From: Zoroaster sp. YZ-2022 | Lineage: Eukaryota > Echinodermata > Asteroidea > Forcipulatida > Zoroasteridae | Direction of reading: 5' to 3' | DNA: 64,000 nt | Assembly: GCA_029582265.1 (NCBI GenBank) | Contig: CM055819.1 | Location: 28,781,064-28,845,063 of the forward strand | Shown: in pieces, positions 42,419 to 54,590 of the stretch | Layout: each line of letters opens with the position of its first letter | How positions within the stretch are numbered: the stretch's first letter is position 1 | Made by a program: the position numbers and the translations under genes | Notes under the pieces: model-generated | What the model saw: only the letters and a program-made list of their open reading frames with translations | Told to the model about the DNA's origin: nothing | The model's database searches: none

Positions 42419-42975
42419 ACTCCCTAGGCCCATTTTGCTTACACATAACCTGAATCCTTCCTAACTCCCTAGGCCCATTTTGCTTACACATAACCTGAAT
42501 CTTTCCTAACTCCCTAGGCCCATTTGCTTACACATAACCTGAATCCTTCCTAACTCCTTAGGCCCATTTGCTTACACATAACCTGAATCCTTCGTAACTC
42601 ACTAGGCCCATTTGCTTACACATAACCTGAATCCTTCGTAACTCCCTCGGCCCATTTGCTTACACATAACCTGAATCTTTCCTAACTCCCTAGGCCCATT
42701 TGCTTACACATAACCCGAATTCTTCGTAACTCCATAGGCCCATTTTGCTTACACATAACCCGAATCCTTCCTAACTCCCTAGGCCCATTTGCTTACACAT
42801 AACCTGAATCCTTCCTAACTCCCTATAGGCCCATTTGCTTACACATAACCTGAATCCTTCGTAACTCCTTAGGCCCATTTGCTTACACATAACCTGAATC
42901 CTTCGTAACTCCCTAGGCCCATTTGCTTACACATAACCTGAATCCTTCGTAACTCCCTCGGCCCATTTGCTTACA
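42419..42975 (+). repeat. 44-bp satellite block with about 13 monomers
   Basis: Starts TTAACCCTTACTCCCTAGGC and continues as tandem CCCATTTGCTTACACATAAC units. A sub-family with TTCGTAACTCC is common here. Ends abruptly in CTTACACAGCGCAAGCC, the junction with the duplicated 3.04-kb element sequence. Confidence 0.95.
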
Positions 42976-43735
42976 CAGCGCAAGCCGGTGCACGGGCAGT
43001 CGATGTTTCTTCACTGCCATCGACGTAACATGAGACTCCGGCTCAATTTAGTTTTATTCGATGTGAAAAAGAGTTTTCGACAGCTTTGTTTAGTGTCCAC
43101 AAAATAAGTACTCCTTTTAAATGTAAAAAAAAATGTTTCCCCCTCCCCAAAAGCTTTAAACAGTTGAAACTTGGCATAATATTTTACAACCAATGGTATT
43201 TGCTGTTTTCGACGTAATTTTGATGTTGGTTAATTTATCGACGTATCAAAAGACGCCAGGGTTTCTTTCAGACGGCTTTTCCCGCCAAATTAAACCTCGG
43301 AAGAACAGACTTAAATGAGTTGAAATCAAGACGGTCATGGAGACATCAGTTATGCAACATACTACTTTTAATGTACGCGCGGTGGAATATATTTTTTTTC
43401 TACGAATTGTTCTTCGATGTAACGAAATACGGATGGACACCAAATTTCGGTGGCGGTATTTCAACTTACTTTTTGAGAAAACGGTACAGTTGAACTTCTA
43501 GCTGACACTTTTATTCATTAAAGAGGGGTTTGGACATGAATATTATGATGCAAAGTTATAGTTTTGGGCAATGGCGAAAATCTTTTACACCATTCTATCG
43601 ACGTAACACAGATTTACCAAAAAGACCCATTTGCTTACACATAACCTGAATCCTTCGTAACTCCCTCGGCCCATTTGCGTACACATAACCTGAATGTAAC
43701 CTGAATGCGTACACATAACCTGAATGTAAATTAAC

Positions 43736-43768
43736 CATCGACGTAACGCATGGTGCGTTACGTCGATG
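43736..43768. repeat. Perfect hairpin, 15-bp arms, 3-base loop
   Basis: CATCGACGTAACGCA, TGG, TGCGTTACGTCGATG. It sits where a satellite fragment was inserted; the uninterrupted copy (41640-41665) has only the right arm, so the left arm was created with the insertion. Confidence 0.95.
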
Positions 43769-43984
43769 AAAGAAAATTTGAGCGCCGTTGCTGACATAAT
43801 TTATACAAATATTCCAGTATGCCTACCTTTATGTGAGAATTTAAACATCATAAAACACATATATTAACAGAAAAATTTTACTTTGAATTTAAAAAAAATT
43901 ATACTTCATCATAATATGCATATATTTTATGTCACAATTTTCATCACTTTTATTTCCATGGACACCACAACATTCTTGGATAGA

Positions 43985-43985
<1 letters not shown>

Positions 43986-44018
<33 letters not shown>

Positions 44019-44623
44019 TTTGTAGCGCGCACATATTCATCCTGCTGGGCGCTCAAGGCGCGGAAACAAAGAAAAAACATGAATGCAAACAATATACAAT
44101 GATAGCATAGGGAAAAAATTATGTACTGATATACATGTACCTACAATGGAATTACAAATATACATCATCTTTGAAGAATTGTGACATAATATGAGTTTTA
44201 AGCATCGACTTAAATCTAGTTATACCATGACAAGATTTGAGTTTTGTTGGAAGATGATTCTAGAGTCTTGGAGCCGTGACAGAAAAAGACCTATCACCCC
44301 AGTTCCGTTTTGAAGTTGGTTCCTGGAGCGCAAATTGCGTGATGGAGTGTAGACTTTAAGCAGTTCAGAAATATAAATTGGAGCAATACTATTAAAAGAT
44401 TTGTGAACAATTAGCATAAGTTTAAAAGCAATTCTCTGTGAAACAGGAAGCCAGTGCAGTTCTTTCAAGATTGGTGTGATATGGCATGACTTTCTGGACA
44501 AAGTCACAACACGAGCTGCTGTTTTGTATGTGCTGAAGACGAGATATTTGATTCTGCGGGAGACCGTAGAGTAGAGCATTCCCGTTATCGAGACGTGATG
44601 TGACAAACGCATGTATAATTTGA
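43986..44623 (-). mobile_element. 5'-truncated CR1/L2-group LINE fragment
   Basis: Same family as 1338-4710: (AAT)n tail (43986-44020), 3' UTR with GTAGCGCGCACATATTCATC, then the C-terminal RT coding region (44220-44620; HKSFNSIAPIYISELL, ELHWLPVSQRIAFKL). The insertion site is known from the first duplicate, which reads GGATAGAAATAATAAATTT at 41885 with no LINE. Frameshifts make it a pseudogene. It retains the 3' UTR that the 1.3 kb copy has lost. Confidence 0.9.
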
Positions 44624-45120
44624 ACACGAAATTATTAAAAAAACAATTCTGATTCATACTCTAGTATATAATTCATCAGAATAAACCATAATTTTCCTCT
44701 AAACATAGCCCGATCCTTAGACAATTGTCCCTTAAAAAGTTGAGTTCAGCATATTTTGAGTGTATCCCAACCTGGTGAAATGAGCCATTTACATGTACAT
44801 TAGCTGTCTCACCTTTTTTTTATGAAATGTTTTTTGATGTCATAGCTAATATCGGCAGCTTGTTTCATCAGGTCTTCATTGACTTGTTTCATCGTGTTTC
44901 TGTAATGTTCCGGTGATATTGGGTCACATACATGTTATATGTAAGGCATGGACGGATTTGATTGGTTGTTGCCTTTGTACGTCACTGTCTATTTCTCATC
45001 GATAATGTAAATTTTCTCTATTGTCATGTTAACAGCTGTGTAAGCTGGAATTGCATTGTATTTCCTTCATCCCCTACCAGGTACATACAATGTATGTTGT
45101 ATGGAAAGATTGGCAAGTTA

Positions 45121-45740
45121 ATGGATTAACCCTAACTCCTAGCTAGGCCCATTTTGCTTACACATAACCTGAATCCTTCGTAACTCCCTAGGCCCGTTTG
45201 CTTACACATAACGAATCCTTCCTAACTCCTAGGCCCATTTGCACATAACCTGAATCCTTCCTAACTCCCTGGTCCATTTGCTTACACATAACCCAAATCC
45301 TTCCTAACTCATCCTACCTCTCGGTCCATTTGCTTACACATAACCCAAATCCTTCCTAACTCGATCCTAGGCCCATTTGCTTACACATAACCCGAATCCT
45401 TCCTAACTCCCTAGGTCCATTTGCTTACACATAACCCGAATCCTTCCTAACTCCCTAGGCCCATTTGCTTCCACATAACCCGAATCCTTCCCTAACTCCC
45501 CTAGGCCATTTGCTTACACTGCTTGAATCCTTCCTAACTCCCTAGGCCCATTTGCTTTACACATAACGAATCCTTCCTAACTCCCTAGGCTCACACATAA
45601 CCTGAATCCTTCCTAACTCCCTAGGCCCATTTGCTTACACATAACCTGAATCCTTCCTAACTCCCTAGGCCCATTTGCTTACACATAATCTGAATCCTTC
45701 CTAACTCCCTAGGCCCATTTGCTTACACATAACCTGAATC
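45121..45740 (+). repeat. 44-bp satellite block, irregular
   Basis: About 14 monomers with many small indels (for example AACTCATCCTACCTCTCGG near 45310), clearly less regular than the blocks to the right. It stands at the edge of the homogenised array, where less homogenisation is expected. Confidence 0.95.
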
Positions 45741-46410
45741 TTATTCTTATTCTTTATTTGGCCAAAAAAACATATGAACAATACATTAGGAACAATATAC
45801 AATAATACAGTTAAGACTAAGAGGGAATGGTATAGAGTACACAGTGAAGACAAACGAACATGTAAACCAATCTATGATGGCCAGGATCAACAAAAGTGTA
45901 CTAAAACACTAGCCCGAAAGCTTGTTGGTCCAGTCACAGACAGGATTCACAAAATATAAATTAATATAAAAGTCAATAGTCAAAACTGAATTGCAAAATA
46001 TACATAAATAAATACATAAAGAAATACGAATCAATGAGCAAAATAAAAATGGATTTATAACTATATAAGTTGATAATAAAGACAATTAAGAGAAAAGATG
46101 ATAATTAAATGTACAATTTTTCAGTCAACATAACAGACATACATGTACATTAACTGTCTCACCTTGTTTCATTGAGTTTCTGGAATGTTATGGTGATATT
46201 GGGTCACATACACGTTATATGTAAGGCATGGACGGATTTGATTGGTTGTTGCCTTGTACCCCACTGTGTATTTCTCATCGATAATGTAAATTTTCTCTAT
46301 TGTCATGTTAACAGCTGTGTAAGCTGGAATTGCATTGTATTTCCTTCATCCCCTACCAGGTACATACAATGTATGTTGTATGGAAAGATTGGCAAGTTAA
46401 TGGATTAACC
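45741..46410. repeat. Type X linker, first copy
   Basis: About 670 bp, from TTATTCTTATTCTTTATTTGG to GGCAAGTTAATGGATTAACC. Type X hallmarks are the TTATTC start, GCCAAAAAAACAT and, later, TACCCCACTGTGTATT. The first 390 bp are A/T-rich and begin like the reverse complement of a retroposon 3' tail; the remainder is the linker-type repeat also seen at 4711-4947. Minus frames of up to 66 codons recur in each copy but are not coding-like. Confidence 0.9.
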
Positions 46411-49130
46411 CTAACTCCCTAGGCCCATTTTGCTTACACATAACCCGAATCCTTCCTAACTACCTAGGCCCATTTGCTTACACATAACCCGAATCCTTCC
46501 TAACTCCCTAGGCCCATTTGCTTTACACATAACCTGAATCATTCCTAACTATATCCCTAGGCCCATTTGCTTTACACATAACTTGAATCCTTCCTAACTC
46601 CCTAGGCCCATTTGCTTACACATAACCTGAATCCTTCCTAACTCCCTAGGCCCATTTGCTTACACATAACCTGAATCCTTCCTAACTCCCTAGGCTCATT
46701 TGCTTACACATAACCTGAATCCTTCCTAACTCCCTAGGCCCATTTGCTTACGCACAACCGGAATCCGTCCTAACTCCCTAGGCCCATTTGCTTACGCATA
46801 ACCCGAATCCTTCCTAACTCCCTAGGCCCATTTGCTTACACATAACCTGAATCCTTCCTAACTCCCTAGGCCCATTTGCTTACACATAACCTGAATCCTT
46901 CCTAACTCCCTAGGCCCATTTGCTTACACATAACCTGAATCGTATTCTTATTCTTATTCTTTATTTGGCCAATAAAACATATGAACAATACATTAGGAAC
47001 AATATACAATAATACAGTTAAGACTAAGAGGGAATGGTATAGAGTACACAGTGAAGACAAACGAACATTTAAACCAATCTATGATGGCCAGGATCAACAA
47101 AAGTGTACTAAAACACTGTAGCCCGAAAGCTTGTTGGTCCAGTCACAGACAGGATTCACAAAATATAAATTAATATAAAAGTCAATAGTCAAAACTGAAT
47201 TGCAAAATATACATAAATAAATACATAAAGAAATACGAATCAATGAGCAAAATAAAAATGGATTTATAACTATATAAGTTGATAATAAAGACAATTAAGA
47301 GAAAAGATGATAATTAAATGTACAATTTTTCAGTCAACATAACAGACATACATGTACATTAACTGTCTCACCTTGTTTCATTGAGTTTCTGGAATGTTAT
47401 TGTGATATTGGGTCACATACATGTTATATGTAAGGCATGGACGGATTTGATTGGTTGTTGCCTTTGTACGTCACTGTCTATTTCTCATCGATAATGTAAA
47501 TTTTCTCTATTGTCATGTTAACAGCTGTGTAAGCTGGAATTGCATTGTATTTCCTTCATCCCCTACCAGGTACATACAATGTATGTTGTATGGAAAGATT
47601 GGCAAGTTAATGGATTAACCCTAACTCCCTAGGCCCATTTTGCTTACACATAACCTGAATCCTTCCTAACTCCCTAGGCTCATTTGCTTACACATAACCC
47701 GAATCCTTCCTAACTCCCTAGGCCCATTTGCTTACACATAACCTGAATCCTTCCTAACTCCCTAGGCCCATTTGCTTACACATAAGCAGAAACCTTCCTA
47801 ACACCCTAGGCCCAATTGCTGACACAAAACCCGAATCCTTCCTAACTCCCTAGGTCCATTTGCTTACACATAACCCGAATCCTTCCTAACTCCCTAGGCC
47901 CATTTGCTTACACATAACCCGAATCCTTCCTAACTCCCTAGGCCCATTTGCTATACACATAACCCGAATCCTTCCTAACTCCCTAGGTCCATTTGCTTAC
48001 ACATAACCCGAATCCTTCCTAACTCCCTAGGCCCATTTGCTTACACATAACCCGAATCCTTCCTAACTCCCTAGGCCCATTTGCGTACACATAACCTGAA
48101 TCCTTCCTAACTCCCTAGGCCCATTTTGCTTACACATAACCTGAATCCTTCCTAACTCCCTAGGCCCATTTGCTTACGCATAACCTGAATCCTTCCTAAC
48201 TCCCTAGGCCCATTTGCTTACGCATAACCCGAATCCTTCCTAACTCCCTAGGCTCATTTGCTTACACATAACCTGAATCCTTCCTAACTCCCTAGGCTCA
48301 TTTGCTTACACATAACCTGAATCCTTCCTAACTCCCTAGGCCCATTTGCTTACACATAACCTGAATCCTTGCTAACTCCATAGGTCCATTTGCTTACACA
48401 TAACCCGAATCCTTCCTAACTCCCTAGGCCCATTTGCTTACACATAACCTGAATCTTATTCTTATTCTTTATTTGGCCAAAAAAACATATGAACAATACA
48501 TTAGGAACAATATACAATAATACAGTTAAGACTAAGAGGAACAGGTATAGAGTACACAGTGAAGACAAACGAACATGTAAACCAATCTATGATGGCCAGG
48601 ATCAACAAAAGTGTACTAAAACACTGTAGCCCGAAAGCTTGTTGGTCCAGTCACAGACGGGATTCACAAAATATAAATTCATATAAAAGTCAATAGTCAA
48701 AACTGAATTGCAAAATATACATAAATAAATACATAAAGAAATACGAATCAATGAGCAAAATAAAAATGGATTTATAACTATATAAGTTGATAATAAAGAC
48801 AATTAAGAGAAAAGATGATAATTAAATGTACAATTTTTCAGTCAACATAACAGACATACATGTACATTAACTGTCTCACCTTGTTTCATTGAGTTTCTGG
48901 AATGTTATGGTGATATTGGGTCACATACACGTTATATGTAAGGCATGGACGGATTTGATTGGTTGTTGCCTTTGTACCCCACTGTGTATTTCTCATCGAT
49001 AATGTAAATTTTCTCTATTGTCATGTTAACAGCTGTGTAAGCTGGAATTGCATTGTATTTCCTTCATCCCCTACCAGGTACATACAATGTATGTTGTATG
49101 GAAAGATTGGCAAGTTAATGGATTAACCCT
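46411..49130 (+). repeat. Satellite higher-order unit 1 (about 2.72 kb)
   Basis: Short block 46411-46940 (12 monomers; second monomer TAACTACCTAGG; later GCACAACCGGAATCCGTCC), type Y linker 46941-47620 (CGTATTC start, GCCAATAAAACAT, TACGTCACTG), long block 47621-48455 (19 monomers) and type X linker 48456-49130. Confidence 0.95.
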
Positions 49131-51840
49131 AACTCCCTAGGCCCATTTTGCTTACACATAACCCGAATCCTTCCTAACTACCTAGGCCCATTTGCTTACA
49201 CATAACCCGAATCCTTCCTAACTCCCTAGGCCCATTTGCTATACACATAACCCGAATCCTTCCTAACTCCCTAGGCCCATTTGCTTACACATAACCCGAA
49301 TCCTTCCTAACTCCCTAGGCCCATTTGCTTACACATAACCTGAATCCTTCCTAACTCCCTAGGCCCATTTGCTTACACATAACCTGAATCCTTCCTAACT
49401 CCCTAGGCCCATTTGCTTACATATAACCTGAATCCTTCCTAACTCCCTAGGCCCCATTTGCTTACGCTGCAACCGAATCCGTCCTAACTCCCTAGGCCCA
49501 TTTGCTTACGCATAACCCGAATCCTTCCTAACTCCCTAGGCCCATTTGCTTACGCATAACCCGAATCCTTCCTAACTCCCTAGGCCCATTTGCTTACACA
49601 TAACCTGAATCCTTCCTAACTCCCTAGGCCCATTTGCTTACACATAACCTGAATCGTATTCTTATTCTTATTCTTTATTTGGCCAATAAAACATATGAAC
49701 AATACATTAGGAACAATATACAATAATACAGTTAAGACTAAGAGGGAATGGTATAGAGTACAAAGTGAAGACAAACGAACATGTAAACCAATCTATGATG
49801 GCCAGGATCAACAAAAGTGTACTAAAACACTGTAGCCCGAAAGCTTGTTGGTCCAGTCACAGACAGGATTCACAAAATATAAATTAATATAAAAGTCAAT
49901 AGTCAAAGCTGAATTGCAAAATATACATAAAGAAATACATAAAGAAATACGAATCAATGAGCAAAATAAAAATGGATTTATAACTATATAAGTTGATAAT
50001 AAAGACAATTAAGAGAAAAGATGATAATTAAATGTACAATTTTTCAGTCAACATAACAGACATACATGTACATTAACTGTCTCACCTTGTTTCATTGAGT
50101 TTCTGGAATGTTATTGTGATATTGGGTCACATACATGTTATATGTAAGGCATGGACGGATTTGATTGGTTGTTGCCTTTGTACGTCACTGTGTATTTCTC
50201 ATCGATAATGTAAATTTTCTCTATTGTCATGTTAACAGCTGTGTAAGCTGGAATTGCATTGTATTTCCTTCATCCCCTACCAGGTACATACAATGTATGT
50301 TGTATGGAAAGATTGGCAAGTTAATGGATTAACCCTAACTCCCTAGGCCCATTTTGCTTACACATAACCTGAATCCTTCCTAACTCCCTAGGCTCATTTG
50401 CTTACACATAACCCGAATCCTTCCTAACTCCCTAGGCCCATTTGCTTACACATAACCTGAATCCTTCCTAACTCCCTAGGCCCATTTGCTTACACATAAT
50501 CTGAATCCTTCCTAACTCCCTAGGCCCATTTGCTTACACATAACCCGAATCCTTCCTAACTCCCTAGGTCCATTTGCTTACACATAACCCGAATCCTTCC
50601 TAACTCCCTAGGCCCATTTGCTTACACATAACCCGAATCCTTCCTAACTCCCTAGGCCCATTTGCTATACACATAACCCGAATCCTTCCTAACTCCCTAG
50701 GTCCATTTGCTTACACATAACCCGAATCCTTCCTAACTCCCTAGGCCCATTTGCTTACACATAACCCGAATCCTTCCTAACTCCCTAGGCCCATTTGCGT
50801 ACACATAACCTGAATCCTTCCTAACTCCCTAGGCCCATTTGCTTACACATAACCTGAATCCTTCCTAACTCCCTAGGCCCATTTGCTTACGCATAACCTG
50901 AATCCTTCCTAACTCCCTAGGCCCATTTGCTTACGCATAACCTGAATCCTTCCTAACTCCCTAGGCTCATTTGCTTACACATAACCTGAATCCTTCCAAA
51001 CTCCCTAGGCTCATTTGCTTACACATAACCTGAATCCTTCCTAACTCCCTAGGCCCATTTGCTTACACATAACCTGAATCCTTGCTAACTCCATAGGTCC
51101 ATTTGCTTACACATAACCCGAATCCTTCCTAACTCCCTAGGCCCATTTGCTTACACATAACCTGAATCTTATTCTTATTCTTTATTTGGCCAAAAAAACA
51201 TATGAACAATACATTAGGAACAATATACAATAATACAGTTAAGACTAAGAGGGAACGGTATAGAGTACACAGTGAAGACAAACGAACATGTAAACCAATC
51301 TATGATGGCCAGGATCAACAAAAGTGTACTAAAACACTGTAGCCCGAAAGCTTGTTGGTCCAGTCACAGACGGGATTCACAAAATATAAATTCATATAAA
51401 AGTCAATAGTCAAAACTGAATTGCAAAATATACATAAATAAATACATAAAGAAATACGAATCAATGAGCAAAATAAAAATGGATTTATAACTATATAAGT
51501 TGATAATAAAGACAATTAAGAGAAAAGATGATAATTAAATGTACAATTTTTCAGTCAACATAACAGACATACATGTACATTAACTGTCTCACCTTGTTTC
51601 ATTGAGTTTCTGGAATGTTATTGTGATATTGGGTCACATACACGTTATATGTAAGGCATGGACGGATTTGATTGGTTGTTGCCTTTGTACCCCACTGTGT
51701 ATTTCTCATCGATAATGTAAATTTTCTCTATTGTCATGTTAACAGCTGTGTAAGCTGGAATTGCATTGTATTTCCTTCATCCCCTACCAGGTACATACAA
51801 TGTATGTTGTATGGAAAGATTGGCAAGTTAATGGATTAAC
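49131..51840 (+). repeat. Satellite higher-order unit 2 (about 2.71 kb)
   Basis: Short block 49131-49655, type Y linker 49656-50335, long block 50336-51167, type X linker 51168-51840. Diagnostic variants repeat in register with unit 1, including TAACTACCTAGG in monomer 2 of the short block and TTGCTAACTCCATAGGTCC near the end of the long block. Confidence 0.95.
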
Positions 51841-54590
51841 CCTAACTCCCTAGGCCCATTTTGCTTACACATAACCCGAATCCTTCCTAACTACCTAGGC
51901 CCATTTGCTTACACATAACCCGAATCCTTCCTAACTCCCTAGGCCATTTGCTATACACATAACCTGAATCCTTCCTAACTCCCTAGGCCCATTTGCTTAC
52001 ATAACCCGAATCCTTCCTAACTCCCTAGGCCCATTGGCTTACACATAACCTGAATCCTTTCTAACTCCCTAGGCCCATTTGCTTACACATAACCTGAATC
52101 CTTCCTAACTCCCTAGGCCCATTTTGCTTACACATAACCTGAATCCTTCCTAACTCCCTAGGCCCATTTGCTTACGCAAAACCGGAATCCGTCCTAACTC
52201 CCTAGGCCCATTTGCTTACGCATAACCCGAATCCTTCCTAACTCCCTAGGCCCATTTGCTTACACATAACCTGAATCCTTCCTAACTCCCTAGGCCCATT
52301 TGCTTACACATAACCTGAATCCTTCCTAACTCCCTAGGCCCATTTGCTTACACATAACCTGAATCGTATTCTTATTCTTATTCTTTATTTGGCCAATAAA
52401 ACATATGAACAATACATTAGGAACAATATACAATAATACAGTTAAGACTAAGAGGGAATGGTATAGAGTACAAAGTGAAGACAAACGAACATGTAAACCA
52501 ATCTATGATGGCCAGGATCAACAAAAGTGTACTAAAACACTGTAGCCCGAAGCTTGTTGGTCCAGTCACAGACAGGATTCACAAATATAAATTAATATAA
52601 AGTCAATAGTCAAAGCTGAATTGCAAAATATACATAAAGAAATACATAAAGAAATACGAATCAATGAGCAAATAAAAATGGATTGATAACTATATAAGTT
52701 GATAATAAAGACAATTAAGAGAAAAGATGATAATTAAATGTACAATTTTTCAGTCAACATAACAGACATACATGTACATTAACTGTCTCACCTTGTTTCA
52801 TTGAGTTTCTGGAATGTTATTGTGATATTGGGTCACATACATGTTATATGTAAGGCATGGACGGATTTGATTGGTTGTTGCCTTTGTACGTCACTGTGTA
52901 TTTCTCATCGATAATGTAAATTTTCTCTATTGTCATGTTAACAGCTGTGTAAGCTGGAATTGCATGCATTGTATTTCCTTCATCCCCTACCAGGTACATA
53001 CAATGTATGTTGTATGGAAAGATTGGCAAGTTAATGGATTAACCCTAACTCCTAGCTAGGCCCATTTTGCTTACACATAACCTGAATCCTTCCTAACTCC
53101 CTAGGCCCATTTGCTTACACATAACCCGAATCCTTCCTAACTCCCTAGGCCCATTTGCTTACACATAACCTGAATCCTTCCTAACTCCCCAGGTCCCATT
53201 TGCTTACACAGAATCTGAATCCTTCCTAACTCCCTAGGCCCATTTGCTTACACATAACCCGAATCCTTCCTAACTCCCTAGGCCCATTTGCTTACACATA
53301 ACCCGAATCCTTCCTAACTCCCTAGGCCCATTTGCTTACACATAACCCGAATCCTTCCTAACTCCCTAGGCCCATTTGCTTACACATAACCCGAATCCTT
53401 CCTAACTCCCTAGGTCCATTTGCTTACACATAACCCGAATCCTTCCTAACTCCCTAGGCCCATTTGCTTACACATAACCCGAATCCTTCCTAACTCCCTA
53501 GGCCCATTTGCGTACACATAACCTGAATCCTTCCTAACTCCCTAGGCCCATTTTGCTTACACATAACCTGAATCCTTCCTAACTCCCTAGGCCCATTTGC
53601 TTACGCATAACCTGAATCCTTCCTAACTCCCTAGGCCCATTTGCTTACGCATAACCCGAATCCTTCCTAACTCCCTAGGCTCATTTGCTTACACATAACC
53701 CGAATCCTTCCTAACTCCCTAGGCCCATTTGCTTACACATAACCTGAATCCTTCCTAACTCCCTAGGCTCATTTGCTTACACATAACCTGAATCCTTCCT
53801 AACTCCCTAGGCCCATTTGCTTACACATAACCTGAATCCTTGCTAACTCCATAGGTCCATTTGCTTACACATAACCCGAATCCTTCCTAACTCCCTAGGC
53901 CCATTTGCTTACACATAACCTGAATCTTATTCTTATTCTTTATTTGGCCAAAAAAACATATGAACAATACATTAGGAACAATATACAATAATACAGTTAA
54001 GACTAAGAGGGAACGGTATAGAGTACACAGTGAAGACAAACGAACATGTAAACCAATCTATGATGGCCAGGATCAACAAAAGTGTACTAAAACACTGTAG
54101 CCCAAGCTTGTTGGTCCAGTCACAGACGGATTCACAAAATATAAATTCATATAAAAGTCAATAGTCAAAACTGAATTGCAAAATATACATAAATAAATAC
54201 ATAAAGAAATACGAATCAATGAGCAAAATAAAAATGGATTTATAACTATATAAGTTGATAATAAAGACAATTAAGAAAAGATGATAATTAAATGTACAAT
54301 TTTTCAGTCAACATAACAGACATACATGTACATTAACTGTCTCACCTTGTTTCATTGAGTTTCTGGAATGTTATTGTGATATTGGGTCACATACACGTTA
54401 TATGTAAGGCATGGACGGATTTGATTGGTTGTTGCCTTTGTACCCCACTGTGTATTTCTCATCGATAATGTAAATTTTCTCTATTGTCATGTTAACAGCT
54501 GTGGCTGGAATTGCATTGTATTTCCTTCATCCCTACCAGGTACATACAATGTATGTTGTATGGAAAGATTGGCAAGTTAATGGATTAACC
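51841..54590 (+). repeat. Satellite higher-order unit 3 (about 2.75 kb), indel-rich
   Basis: Short block 51841-52365, type Y linker 52366-53040, long block 53041-53926, type X linker 53927-54590. The linkers have many one-base losses in short runs relative to the others (for example CCCGAAGCTTG for CCCGAAAGCTTG), suspicious of assembly error. Confidence 0.95.

Larger units (their letters stand above)
42976..45120 (+). repeat. Tandem duplicate of 41005-42420
   Basis: Repeats the right third of the 3.04-kb element from GCGCAAGCCGGTGC (41006 / 42978) and its right flank to GGATTAACCC. Within it are a satellite fragment (43625-43735), a 33-base hairpin (43736-43768) and a LINE fragment (43986-44623). 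CG occurs here where the first copy has TG at several matching sites. Confidence 0.9.

Noticed and set aside
42419..45740. TAACCCTAA at block heads as interstitial telomere repeat
   Set aside because: Only one and a half telomere-like units per block, followed by unrelated monomer sequence; it is the TIR of the TTAA miniature element.
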